This document shows, piece after piece, positions 16,625-25,068 of a stretch of 64,000 bases of DNA; positions within the stretch are counted from its first letter, which is position 1; every line of letters starts with the position of its first letter. The notes beneath the pieces were generated by a model. The model was not told the origin of the DNA. It made no database searches and was given only the letters and a program-made list of their open reading frames with translations. The position numbers and the translations under genes are program-made. Origin of the DNA: Acidimicrobiales bacterium (lineage in GTDB: Bacteria; Actinomycetota; Acidimicrobiia; Acidimicrobiales; Palsa-688); NCBI GenBank assembly GCA_035533095.1, contig DATLUM010000137.1, forward strand, positions 1-64,000. Direction: 5' to 3'.

Positions 16625-17248
16625 GTGGGAACCGCCGGCGGCCAGCCTCGTTTGTGGGTAATCCGCCACGGCGAGACGGAGTGGAGCCGATCGGGGCAGC
16701 ACACCGGCTGCACGGATCTCCCATTGACCACTCGCGGTGAAGGGCAGGCGAGTGGGGTCGGCGAGCTGGTGAGGTGGCTGGTCGGTGCGGGTGGGTTCGA
16801 CCTGGTGTTCTGTAGCCCGATGTTGCGCACGCGCCGGACTGCGGAGCTGGCCGGGCTGTGTGGTGGCGCCGCTGGCGGGCAGTTCGAGGTCGACCCGGAC
16901 CTTCGGGAATGGGACTACGGGGAGCTCGAGGGGCGGGTGACGGCCGAGATCCGCGCTGAGTACCCGGGGTGGTCCATCTGGGACGGTCCATGGCCGGGCG
17001 GCGAGACCGCCGCAGAGGTGTCGGCCCGCGCGGATCGCGTGGTCGCCCGGGTGGTGGGATCAGGTATGTCGAACGTCGCGGTGGTCGGTCACGGCCACTT
17101 CAGCAGGGCGTTGGCGGCTCGGTGGGTGGGGGCCGAGCTGGGGGTGGGTCGTTGGTTGGAGCTGGACACGGCGTCGGTGAGCGAACTGGATTGGTCGCAG
17201 GGTCAGCGTGTGATCCGGCGCTGGAACATGGTGGCGGAGGCGGAGTGA
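16625..17248 (+). CDS. Histidine phosphatase family protein (phosphoglycerate-mutase-like)
   Basis: This 207-residue protein carries the RHG signature LWVIRHGETEWS near residue 10, FCSPMLRTRRTAELAG near 62, the acid residue in REWDYGELEG near 94, and the second catalytic His in VVGHGHFSRALAARW near 153. These mark a phosphatase of the branched-chain histidine phosphatase family; substrates range from sugar phosphates to cofactor precursors and cannot be fixed here. It starts at GTG and overlaps the rhomboid gene by four bases (GTGA). Confidence 0.88.
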   Translation: MGTAGGQPRLWVIRHGETEWSRSGQHTGCTDLPLTTRGEGQASGVGELVRWLVGAGGFDLVFCSPMLRTRRTAELAGLCGGAAGGQFEVDPDLREWDYGELEGRVTAEIRAEYPGWSIWDGPWPGGETAAEVSARADRVVARVVGSGMSNVAVVGHGHFSRALAARWVGAELGVGRWLELDTASVSELDWSQGQRVIRRWNMVAEAE

Positions 17249-18192
17249 GCGAGGTCTCGGGCGGAGGGCCGTGGGGTGGCCCCGCCGGCGGTGTGCCGGA
17301 GGGCGGCGTGCCGGCGTGCTACGTGCACCCGGGCCGCTTGGCCAGCTCGGTGTGCCGGCGGTGCAACAGGCCAATCTGCACTGAGTGCATGACCGAAGCA
17401 CCTGTCGGTTGGCAGTGCCGATCGTGTGTGCGCGAAGGAGCGCGTTCGTCACCGGTGCGGCGCTGGCAGCCCGGGCGCCAGGGTTACGGGCGACTTGGTG
17501 CGACCCGCATGACGCCGATGGTGATCGCCCTGATTGCTGTCAACGTGATCGTGTACGTGTGGGAGATGTCGAGCAAGGCGGGCGTGCTCTTCGTCAACGG
17601 CCAGTTCGTCGGCCAGTGCCCGCACAGCGTCGAGTGCAACTACGGCTTGCTTCCGGCGGCGGTCCACCAAGGCGAGTGGTACCGGTTGATATCCGCTGCC
17701 TTCTTGCACGCGAACATCGAGCACATCGCCTTCAACATGTTCACGCTCGCGATCGTCGGGGCGCCGATCGAGGCGGAGCTTGGCAAGGTCCGGTTTCTCG
17801 CGCTCTACTTCGTGTCGGCGCTCGGTGGTTCGGTCGGCTCGTACCTTCTGAGCGAGCCGCTGCAGATCGGGGTGGGCGCGTCGGGAGCGATCTTCGGGTT
17901 GATGGGTGCGTACTTCGTGATCGCTCGCCGCCGGCGGTGGGACAGCAGCGCGATCCTCGCGCTCATCATCATCAACCTCCTGATCAGCTTCGCTTCGACG
18001 GGAATCGACTGGAGGGCCCATCTCGGAGGGCTGGTCGTCGGCGCCGTGGTGGGTCTCGCGATGTCCCGATCGGCGAGCGGCTGGCAACTAGGGCGGGCCG
18101 GCGAGCTGGTGGTGGGGGTGGGGTTCGCGATTGTCGTCGCGGGGGTGCTGTCGTTGTTGGTAACGCTGCCGCCGGGGCAGGTGAACCTGTAG
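17245..18192 (+). CDS. Rhomboid-family intramembrane serine protease with N-terminal zinc-binding segment
   Basis: This 315-residue protein would cleave membrane substrates within the bilayer. Residues about 24-60 form a Cys/His-rich segment (CYVHPGRLASSVCRRCNRPI then CTECM and CRSC) that likely binds zinc. Six to seven helices follow, with HANIEHIAFNMFTL near residue 155, the catalytic Ser in GVGASGAIFGLMGAYF near 211, and the catalytic His in WRAHLGGLVVG near 256. The Ser-His dyad is complete, so activity is expected. GTG start overlapping the phosphatase stop. It is the last gene before the tRNA-Lys island. Confidence 0.9.
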   Translation: MSEVSGGGPWGGPAGGVPEGGVPACYVHPGRLASSVCRRCNRPICTECMTEAPVGWQCRSCVREGARSSPVRRWQPGRQGYGRLGATRMTPMVIALIAVNVIVYVWEMSSKAGVLFVNGQFVGQCPHSVECNYGLLPAAVHQGEWYRLISAAFLHANIEHIAFNMFTLAIVGAPIEAELGKVRFLALYFVSALGGSVGSYLLSEPLQIGVGASGAIFGLMGAYFVIARRRRWDSSAILALIIINLLISFASTGIDWRAHLGGLVVGAVVGLAMSRSASGWQLGRAGELVVGVGFAIVVAGVLSLLVTLPPGQVNL

Positions 18193-18244
18193 CGGCGGCG
18201 CGCTTCGCCGCATCGCGAACCTACTGTTTCTCGATCAGCGCTAG

Positions 18245-18279
18245 GGGCCGCTAGCTCATCCGGTAGAGCAGGGGACTTT
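18245..18279 (+). repeat. Truncated tRNA-Lys 5' half (attL core)
   Basis: Bases here are identical to positions 1-35 of the intact tRNA-Lys at 26371, through the D arm and into the anticodon loop. After one T fewer the match ends, and no T arm or acceptor 3' strand follows, so this cannot be a working tRNA. It is best explained as the left attachment remnant of the island. Confidence 0.85.
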
Positions 18280-18318
18280 AACTGGATCCGGGCCTTCGAA
18301 GTGGACTGATCGAAACGG

Positions 18319-18332
18319 AAAAGTCCTGGTCA
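18319..18332 (+). repeat. Candidate integrase arm-type site, left end
   Basis: AAAAGTCCTGGTCA lies 40 bases inside the left att core. It differs by one base from AAAAGTGCTGGTCA at 26349-26362, just before the right att core. Matching short repeats near both ends are expected for tyrosine-integrase arm sites; binding is inferred. Confidence 0.5.
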
Positions 18333-18366
18333 AGTCCAAGATGCTTGCTGAGTGCTCGCGACAGTT

Positions 18367-18385
18367 ACTGGGTGTGTCCCTATTG
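18367..18385 (+). repeat. 19-bp inverted repeat, left copy
   Basis: ACTGGGTGTGTCCCTATTG is the exact reverse complement of 19429-19447. The pair encloses 1.08 kb containing the IS5-like transposase remnant and a GNAT gene, so it may be the end repeats of a decayed insertion sequence or composite. Confidence 0.6.
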
Positions 18386-18387
18386 CT

Positions 18388-18597
18388 GGGGCGAGGCGGG
18401 TCGCCAAGCGCATCGTGGCCGTCGAGCGCGTCGAGGTCGCCCACGGCCGTCTCGGTCGCTCTCGCCGCCTGGCGAAGTCGTTCGAGAACACCACCACCTC
18501 GGCGACCGGATGGCTCCAGGTCGCCTGCATCGCGACCACGCTGCGCCACCTGTCATACGAACGGGCTCGCCAGCGCAGACTCGCAGTCGCGGCGTGA
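18388..18597 (+). pseudogene. Remnant of an IS5-family transposase C-terminus
   Basis: The frame reads RRVAKRIVAVERVEVAHG, then RLGRSRRLAKSFE, then a TSATGWLQVACIATTLRHL helix. This closely follows the C-terminal end of IS5-group DDE transposases, where the catalytic Glu lies in a VERTFAWL segment followed by RNRRLAKDFE; here that segment is degraded to VERVEVAHG. Only about 60 residues remain and the N-terminal and DDE core are missing, so it is non-functional. It lies right after the left copy of a 19-bp inverted repeat. Confidence 0.7.
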
Positions 18598-18732
18598 GCG
18601 ACTGCCAGTCACGAACCGCGCGGAACGCGCCAGGGTGCGGATCGCCCGCGGCAAGAGAGTGCACTGCCCCCGCCCCATCGACTCAGCGGAACGAAGCAGC
18701 CGGTGGCCGGGCGCCGTCTCGCGAGCGAGGAC

Positions 18733-19314
18733 TCAGCGGGCGGGAACCGGCTCGAACGACGGCTGCCACTCCCGCCTGATTAGCCCGTACACCCACGAGT
18801 CCGAGACCTCGCCATTCACGACGCAGTCTTCCCGCAACGTCCCTTCACGCACGAATCCGAGCTTCTCCAGGACGCGGGCAGATGCCGCGTTGCGCGTATC
18901 GGTCTCGGCCTGGACACGATTCAGGTCCAGCGTGTCGATTGCCCACTGCAGCAAGGCGCGCGCGGCCTCGGTCGCGTAGCCATGGCCCCATGCTGCATCG
19001 TCGAGGCAGTAGCCCATCGACGCGCTGCGGTAGTCCGGGTTCCACCGGGTCAGGCTGCACCAGCCGATGAACGCCCCGTCGGAAACGCGGTCCACGGCCA
19101 GCCGCTTCCCGGTGCCTGCCTCGGCCATCTGCCGGCAAGCCGTTATGAACCGCTCGGCGCGCACACGTTCGCACCAGGGCGGCGCGTCCCAGTAGCGCAT
19201 CACGTAGGCGTTGCTGTGCAGCGCGAAGAGGGCGTTCGCATCCGAGTCGTTGAAGGGACGCAGTCGCAGCCGAGCGGTGTGCAGCGTGGGAGTCGACAAG
19301 GACATGCGTGCCAT
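18733..19314 (-). CDS. GNAT-family N-acetyltransferase (RimJ/RimL-like)
   Basis: This 193-residue protein transfers an acetyl group from acetyl-CoA to an amine. It opens with TARLRLRPFNDSDANALF, standard for the RimJ/RimL subgroup, has IGWCSLTRWNPDYRSASMGY near residue 83, the acetyl-CoA pyrophosphate loop in AAWGHGYATEAARAL near 106, and TDTRNAASARVLEKLGFVREG near 138. Members acetylate ribosomal protein N-termini, antibiotics or other amines; substrate is unknown. Cargo of the tRNA-Lys island, inside the 19-bp inverted repeats. Confidence 0.9.
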   Translation of the reverse strand: MARMSLSTPTLHTARLRLRPFNDSDANALFALHSNAYVMRYWDAPPWCERVRAERFITACRQMAEAGTGKRLAVDRVSDGAFIGWCSLTRWNPDYRSASMGYCLDDAAWGHGYATEAARALLQWAIDTLDLNRVQAETDTRNAASARVLEKLGFVREGTLREDCVVNGEVSDSWVYGLIRREWQPSFEPVPAR

Positions 19315-19727
19315 GGTGCCTCATCGCGGATGCCGGTCACTCACAACCCGGGCTTCTCAGCGGGCGAACAGCAGGACGTGCCGCCCATCGGTAGATCCGG
19401 TAAACGCGTCTGCCCCGCGCGCAGCCGTCAATAGGGACACACCCAGTTAGAGCTAGCACTTGCCGCTAACTGTGCGCCAATCACAGCAAGCACCCGGTTT
19501 CCGGCAAGCGTGTCGGACCGAGTGCGACCCAGGTTGGGCCTCGTGGACGAGGAGGCGGCTCGGCGTTGATCTCGGTGTTCGGGCGTCGAGGACAGCTCGA
19601 GTCGCTGGAGCACACCGACGCGGATGCGGCGCGCGCATGTCTCGATCGTGCCAAGCAGCGCCTCTCCGCCGCGTCGGTGCTCACGGAGGCGAAGCTGTGG
19701 GAGGGGGCACCGCGCCGGGCGCGCATG
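19315..19727. other. Gap with inverted-repeat copy; possible gene remnant
   Basis: Besides the inverted repeat at 19429-19447, the plus strand from about 19600 reads AARACLDRAKQRLSAASVL, then TEAKLWEGA, which looks like the start of a HEPN-type helical protein that then breaks down. This is a weak resemblance only. No intact gene is seen. Confidence 0.35.
19429..19447 (-). repeat. 19-bp inverted repeat, right copy
   Basis: Exact reverse complement of 18367-18385. See the left copy for interpretation as possible ends of a decayed insertion sequence. Confidence 0.6.
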
Positions 19728-20102
19728 TCAGTGGAGGCAGAGGCAGAATGGATGCCCGGCCGGGTCGGCGTAGACCCGCCAGTTGGCATCCTGGCGCAGC
19801 TGGTCAGTGCGCTCGAGCACGGTCGCGCCAAGCTCGAGCACCCTTTTCTCGTCCGCTTCAATGTCGTCCACGTCGAAGTCGAGGTGGACCTGCTGGGGGT
19901 GCTCCTGCCCAGGCCAGCCCGGCGGCCGATAGCCGTCCACTCGCTGGAAGGCGAGCGGCGTCCCTTCGAACCCAACCACCTCCACCCAGTCCGGCTCGTC
20001 GGGTTCCATGACCACCCGACCGCCGAGCAGTTCGGCATAGAACTCGGCGAGCCGCAGCGGGTCTGCGCAGTCGAGCGCTACCGCCTGGAGCCTCTTGATC
20101 AC
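19728..20102 (-). CDS. VOC-family (glyoxalase/bleomycin-resistance fold) protein
   Basis: This 124-residue protein has the vicinal-oxygen-chelate fold: VALDCADPLRLAEFYAELLG at the N-terminus, VHLDFDVDDIEADEKRVLEL near residue 72 opening the second beta-alpha-beta repeat, and YADPAGHPFCLCLH at the end with the conserved D-P-x-G-x-x-F. This actinobacterial group often acts as small-molecule binding or resistance protein; the function here is unknown. It is carried in the tRNA-Lys island with no close same-strand partner. Confidence 0.88.
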   Translation of the reverse strand: MIKRLQAVALDCADPLRLAEFYAELLGGRVVMEPDEPDWVEVVGFEGTPLAFQRVDGYRPPGWPGQEHPQQVHLDFDVDDIEADEKRVLELGATVLERTDQLRQDANWRVYADPAGHPFCLCLH

Positions 20103-20664
20103 CTACACCACTCTCCGATCTCGGCGTCCGCGGATTCGTCCCGAAACGAGGTACATCATCGCGAGCCCCCGATCCAAGAGGTTTGATTTTCCCGACGGTC
20201 GCGGTCGCTGACCCAGCAGCGCATCGTAGAGAACTCGGACTGATCCGGTGTGGCGTGCGGGACCGCCGGCCGGGCTGGCAGCGCTCCCGAGTTCGAGAGG
20301 AGTAGCCCCCGGCTCAGCCGGCCGACGAAGGCCATCGACGATGGTGTCGGCCGCTCCCACCAACTCATCGACCTCCGACAGCGGGCCCGCTGACAGCGAC
20401 ACGCCGCAACATCCAGCACCCTCCACCCCGACAGCCCAGATTGTGCCCCAGACCACGCGCCTCGAGCCTCTCCTATCACCGGCCGCCCGGTGACCCTGAT
20501 CGCCGGCTTGCGGAGACACTCGAGAAGTGCCGATATGCGCTGCTGCGAGCGCGGCGACACTCGGATTCTTGAGTGCGCGTTCTGCTCCCCCGAACGGCAT
20601 CACTTAGAGAAGCCACCTGTGGAGCGTCTCGACCAAACGGACACCGAGAATAGGCTGCACGTCT
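20103..20664. other. Non-coding or decayed stretch within the island
   Basis: About 560 bases with several overlapping open frames on both strands, none resembling a known family and none with a good ribosome binding site. It may be decayed mobile-element DNA. I see no clear RNA gene or repeat. Confidence 0.5.
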
Positions 20665-21135
20665 GTGCCCGCGTGGAAGGAGATCGAGCAGACGGAACCA
20701 GACTTCGCCGGACGCGTTCGGGGGCTGTTCGACGCCGGTCGCCACAAGACGATCGCTACGCTGCGCGCCGACGGCTCGCCACGCATCTCGGGCATCGAAT
20801 GCGAGTTCAGAGACGGTCATCTCCGCTTCGGGTCGATGACCGGTGCGCTTAAGGGGGCAGACCTCAAGCGGGATCCTCGCTTCGCCCTCCACGGCCCAAC
20901 TTTCCACCCTGAGCCGGGGAAGGAGAACGACTGGCCAGGTGAGGCCAAGATCGCCGGACGAGCGATCCCCTCCGGCCCGGTAACTACGGGCGACGCAAGC
21001 GAGCAACTTGAGGGCGAGATGTTCATCGCCGACATCGCGGAGGTCACTATCACCGCACTCAACGCCCAGGCCGCCAAGCTTGTCGTCGAGTTATGGACGC
21101 CTGATCGAGGACTACGAAGGCTCGAGCGAGACTAA
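20665..21135 (+). CDS. Pyridoxamine-5'-phosphate-oxidase-like family protein
   Basis: This 156-residue protein has the split-barrel fold: GRHKTIATLRADGSPRISG near residue 25, LRFGSMTGALKGADLKRDP near 53, with the R-D-P turn typical of PPOX-type actinobacterial proteins, and a C-terminal strand VVELWTPDRGLRRLER. It may bind FMN, F420 or heme; the sequence does not decide. It starts at GTG with no strong ribosome binding site. Island cargo. Confidence 0.8.
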   Translation: MPAWKEIEQTEPDFAGRVRGLFDAGRHKTIATLRADGSPRISGIECEFRDGHLRFGSMTGALKGADLKRDPRFALHGPTFHPEPGKENDWPGEAKIAGRAIPSGPVTTGDASEQLEGEMFIADIAEVTITALNAQAAKLVVELWTPDRGLRRLERD

Positions 21136-21418
21136 CTATGTGACGGAACGCCCTCAACCGCCGGGTGAGCAGGAGAGGCCTGACGTGCCGATCTGCGCTC
21201 GTGGTCTCGGAGGTAGACGCGAACTATTGAGCGGACGTTCTGCACCGTCCCTCTTCGGGGCCGGTGGCGTGGGGGCAGACCTCCATGGCCCGTGGACCAA
21301 TACCTGACGCCAGCTCTGTCGCCGGCCGTCCGCAGCCGGTGGCTGGCCGTTCACACGGGGAGGGTGCTGGGGTGGGCACCCGAGGAAGCCAGACGGTCTC
21401 CGACCGTATGCTCGAACC

Positions 21419-22120
21419 ATGCAGGTCGACTTCGTGGAGGGGCGGATCCTGGGCAGCCTCATCGAGAAGCAGCTGACCACCCCTCAGCAGTATCCCCTGA
21501 GCCTCAACGCTTTGGTTCTCGCCTGCAACCAGACGTCGAACCGGGAACCGGTGACCTCGCTCGACGAACCCACCGTCGAAGCCTCCCTCGCGACTCTCAA
21601 GGGGAAGGGCCTGGTCCGCTACGTGCTCCCGTCGCACGGCCGCTCTGTGGTGCGCTACCGGCAGATCCTCGACGAGCGGCTGGCTCTCGATGAACGCCAG
21701 ATGGCTCTGGTGGGAGTGCTGCTTCTGCGAGGTCCGCAAACCATCGGGGAGTTGCGGGGACGCACCGAGAGGATGGCGCGCTTCGACAGCACCGAGGACG
21801 TCGAGCACGACTTGGAGGGACTCACCCGGGGAGAGGAACCCTTCGTCGCCCGCCTAGCCCGCCGTCCCGGCCAGAAAGAGGAGCGATGGGCCCACCTGCT
21901 CGCAGACGAGCCGCGCGCGACCGCGCCGACTCCCAGGGCGGCTCCGAGCCCGAGTGAATTCAGGGCGGCTCCGTCGGCCCCGGCCACCGGTGGGTCCGAT
22001 GACTTGCGGGCTGACGGCCTGCGCGACGACGGCCTGCGCGACGAGGTGGAATCACTGCGCAAAGAGGTGGAGGTGCTGCGAGCCGAGGTCGACGGCCTGA
22101 AGGAGGCTCTCGGCCTCTAG
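21419..22120 (+). CDS. YceH family (DUF480) protein
   Basis: This 233-residue protein belongs to the YceH/DUF480 family of winged-helix proteins with unknown role. Diagnostic sequence is EGRILGSLIEKQLTTPQQYP at the start, SLNALVLACNQTSNREPV near residue 28, and LLLRGPQTIGELRGRTERM near 101. The last 60 residues contain an Ala/Pro-rich linker, a short DGLRDDGLRDE repeat and a coiled coil VESLRKEVEVLRAEVDGL. It is preceded by about 280 bases without a gene. Island cargo. Confidence 0.9.
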   Translation: MQVDFVEGRILGSLIEKQLTTPQQYPLSLNALVLACNQTSNREPVTSLDEPTVEASLATLKGKGLVRYVLPSHGRSVVRYRQILDERLALDERQMALVGVLLLRGPQTIGELRGRTERMARFDSTEDVEHDLEGLTRGEEPFVARLARRPGQKEERWAHLLADEPRATAPTPRAAPSPSEFRAAPSAPATGGSDDLRADGLRDDGLRDEVESLRKEVEVLRAEVDGLKEALGL

Positions 22121-22381
22121 CGGGACCGTCCACTGATACCGGTTCGTGGCCCGCGCGGATATCGCACGGCCGACCGGGAACGCGCGGGGGGTCCCACGAC
22201 GCCAAACCGCCGACGCGAGTGCCCGTGATCGCCCGGGTGAGTGGCATGCGAACACCCCATCGACCGCTGGACGGCGCGCTCCGACGGCCGGCCATAACCT
22301 CTGGGCGCGTCACTAGATGAGGGCGAGGTGGGGGGAGCTTCGCAGAAGGGAAGAGTTCGGTTCTCTTCCGATCGGTAGCTG

Positions 22382-22894
22382 TCATCCCTCGAGGTATTTG
22401 AGTACTGCCAGCACCCGGCGGTGGTCGTTCGAGGTGGCCGGTAGGTCCAGTTTCGAGAAGATGTTGGCCACGTGCTTTTCTACAGCGCCCTCCGAGATGA
22501 CGAGGGTGGCGGCGACCGCGGAGTTGGTTCTCCCCTCCGCCATGAGTGCAAGCACTTCCCGCTCCCGAGCGCTCAGCTTGTCCAGGGTGTCGGTGCGGCG
22601 GGAGGCGCCCATCAGCTGGGTTACGACTTCCGGGTCGACAGCGGTGCCTCCGGAGGCCACGCGTCCGAGGGCTTCGACGAAGTCGGTGACGTCGGCGACT
22701 CTGTCTTTGAGCAGGTATCCGATACGGGCCGCGCCGCCGGCGAGCAGCTCGGCGGCGTAGCGGGTCTCGACGTATTGCGAGAATACGAGGATTCCCACGT
22801 CGGGGTGATCCCGTCGCAGGGAGATGGCAGCGCGCAGCCCTTCGTCGGTGAAGGTGGGCGGCATGCGGATATCGACGACGGCCACGTCGGTTCG
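22382..22894 (-). pseudogene. 5'-truncated LuxR-type response regulator
   Basis: The frame encodes the second half of a receiver (DVAVVDIRMPPTFTDEG with the phospho-Asp, then LLKDRVADV with the conserved Lys) and a complete LuxR DNA-binding domain (LSAREREVLALMAEGRTNSA, then ISEGAVEKHVANIF). About 50 residues that should precede it, including the acidic pocket of the receiver, are absent; upstream in-frame sequence is Arg-rich and unlike any receiver, and other frames do not supply it. No kinase gene is adjacent. It is therefore a fragment, though an internally started HTH protein cannot be excluded. Confidence 0.75.
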
Positions 22895-23097
22895 CCCGCC
22901 AGTCGCCCCTCGGCGGTCCAAACCCCGGCGCTTCCGGTGATCCTCCCCCCTCCCAGGTCGGCCGAGCGGGGGGCTTCTAATCGGTCTGACGGGGTGGGTG
23001 GCGATCTCCTCGGAGGGCACCTACGCGCCTCGACGCGCGATGCTCTGCTGTCCGCCATCAACGCAGTACCGGCTGTCTGCAATCAAGAGGAGCCCAC

Positions 23098-23574
23098 ATG
23101 CCCGATACCGTCTTCCTCACCGACCGCATTGAGGTAACAAGGCCGATCCCTGCCTTACCCCCCGCCATCTTCGACGTCCTACGCAGCCCGGCAGGGCATG
23201 TGGCAATTGACGCGTCGGGCATGCTGCAGGACTTCACCGGCGAGCCGGCGGAGAAGGTCGGCGACACGTTCGTGATCCACATGGACCGCGAGTCCCTCAA
23301 TGACGTCCCCTTAGGCAAGTACGACGTAACCGTGCATATCATCACTTTCGAGCGCGACAAAGAGATCGCATGGGACCTCGGGCCCGATATCCCGTTCCCA
23401 CACTTCTATGGATACCGACTGGATCCCGGCGACGACGGTGTAACCAATGTGACCTCGTACTACGACTGGTCAAGGGTGACAGGGGACATCAAGGCACGAT
23501 TCCCGATCGTCCCGGAGTCGGCCCTGCGCGCCACATTGGGCATTCTCGACCGGACGGTCCGGAAGGGCCTATAG
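23098..23574 (+). CDS. SRPBCC-fold protein (polyketide cyclase/dehydrase-like)
   Basis: This 158-residue protein has the START/Bet v1 layout: an opening strand TDRIEVTRPIPALPPAIFDV, then RSPAGHVAIDASGMLQDF near residue 30, GDTFVIHMDRESLNDVPLG near 55, and a long closing helix containing ALRATLGILDRTVRKG. Members bind hydrophobic ligands. The ATG has a good AGGAG nine bases upstream. Ligand unknown. Island cargo beside the truncated regulator. Confidence 0.82.
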   Translation: MPDTVFLTDRIEVTRPIPALPPAIFDVLRSPAGHVAIDASGMLQDFTGEPAEKVGDTFVIHMDRESLNDVPLGKYDVTVHIITFERDKEIAWDLGPDIPFPHFYGYRLDPGDDGVTNVTSYYDWSRVTGDIKARFPIVPESALRATLGILDRTVRKGL

Positions 23575-23745
23575 GCGGGTCAGGTCGCAGGATCTTCGTT
23601 CGGCGCCCAACAACCGCTGAATCGTCGCATGCGACACGACGAAAGCAGCGTCTCCGAACGCCCGACATGAGATGTGCCGATCTGCACCCAGCATGCGATC
23701 GCGCCTAGCGGATTACGGCGTGCGTTCTGCGTGTGCCGGCAGGAG

Positions 23746-24804
23746 CTACGTTCTTGCAGCTCGGCGGTCGACGAACTTTGCGGCCTTGCGCCGCTTACGC
23801 TCAGCGATGTCCCCCCGGGCCTTCTCGAGTCCCGAAGATGCCGGCTCGGACCTCAATCGCATCCAGCTCTCCAAGCGGCTGCGGTCGAGGCACCCGTCGG
23901 AGACCGCCTCCGCAAGGGCACACCCCGCCTCACCGGAATGCGAGCAACTGGCGTACGTACAGCCACGGGCCAGCACTTCGACATCCTGGAACGCCTGCTC
24001 CACACCTTCACCCGTGCCTAGCACCGACAGGGCTCGCATCCCCGGAGTGTCGATCAAAAGGCCGCCTCCGGGAAGCAGGACCAGCTCGCGGTGGGTTGTC
24101 GTATGGCGTCCGCTTCCGTCTCGACGTACTGCCCCGGTCGCCAAGATCTCAGCACCTGCCAACACGTTCACCAGCGTCGACTTACCTGCTCCGGACAACC
24201 CGAGTAGCGCGACCGTGTGCCTCGGGACCAAGTAGGGCGCCACGTCGACCACGCCGTCACCGGTCGTCGAGCTGACGACGACCACACTGACTCCCTCGGC
24301 AACCGTCCTGACTGCCTCTAGTGCCTCGGTCACGATCGCCGGCAGGACCGCATCGGACTTGGTAATCAGCACGACAGGAGTGGCACCGCTCTGCCACGCC
24401 AGAGCCAAGAAGCGCTCGAGATGGCGAAGGCTGAGGCTTCCGTCGAGCGCATCGCACAAGAACACCGTGTCAATATTCGCGGCTACGAGCTTGGGCGCCG
24501 CACCCCTCGCAGTGGCCGCTCGGCGGAACACACCACGACGAGGAAGGACAACCACGATCCGCGATCTCCCACCGGCGGTGGGCCCCGGGGCAAGACCGAC
24601 CCAATCGCCGACCGCTACTTCGACACTCCGCTCGGTCGCGACCCGAACCTCGGCCGTCCCAGTCATGACGGTGCAGATACCGCGGTCGACGCGCGACACC
24701 CGTGCCGGCCTCACAGTCGGATCGCCAAGCTCTTCCAGGGCTGACGCCCAGCCGTCATCCCACCCAAGGGCTAACAAGCCCGAAACACCCGAGGTGGTCG
24801 ACAC
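23746..24804 (-). CDS. rsgA: Ribosome small-subunit-dependent GTPase A
   Basis: This 352-residue protein is RsgA, the circularly permuted GTPase that assists 30S maturation. Order of motifs is G4 VVLITKSDA near residue 143, G1 LLGLSGAGKSTLVN near 202, G3 LLIDTPGM near 251, then a C-terminal zinc motif in GCTYASCSHSGEAGC near 285 (C-x4-C-x-H-x5-C). An OB-fold N-terminal domain precedes them. The GTG at 24804 is chosen because AGGAG lies eight bases upstream; an ATG at 24858 would add 18 residues. It is unusual cargo: a housekeeping-type GTPase inside the tRNA-Lys island. Confidence 0.92.
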   Translation of the reverse strand: MSTTSGVSGLLALGWDDGWASALEELGDPTVRPARVSRVDRGICTVMTGTAEVRVATERSVEVAVGDWVGLAPGPTAGGRSRIVVVLPRRGVFRRAATARGAAPKLVAANIDTVFLCDALDGSLSLRHLERFLALAWQSGATPVVLITKSDAVLPAIVTEALEAVRTVAEGVSVVVVSSTTGDGVVDVAPYLVPRHTVALLGLSGAGKSTLVNVLAGAEILATGAVRRDGSGRHTTTHRELVLLPGGGLLIDTPGMRALSVLGTGEGVEQAFQDVEVLARGCTYASCSHSGEAGCALAEAVSDGCLDRSRLESWMRLRSEPASSGLEKARGDIAERKRRKAAKFVDRRAART

Positions 24805-25068
24805 AGTGAACTCCTGACAATCCGGCAGGACCCAGTGTCTCACCGTTGCGGCCCTCACCCGCCGCGACGACAGCCACCTGGCTCGGGATACCGAACTCTG
24901 GTTGCCGGCATGGATGTACGCGCGAAGCGCCTATATACCCTCGTTGCGGTTCATTTCCTCAAGGAATCTCGAGCGCATGATCTGTGTGCAGAGCTCCGAC
25001 CAGGTTCTAGCCGCGTACAAAGCGGCGCGGCTTCGCCAGATTCCCGGTTGCTTCGCTGTCGGGCGGCT

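Noticed and set aside
18245-18290. A second functional tRNA-Lys
   Set aside because: Match stops in the anticodon loop; no T arm or 3' acceptor strand follows.
20103-20603. 166-residue minus-strand ORF in the island
   Set aside because: No family resemblance, poor start context and overlapping competing frames; treated as non-coding.
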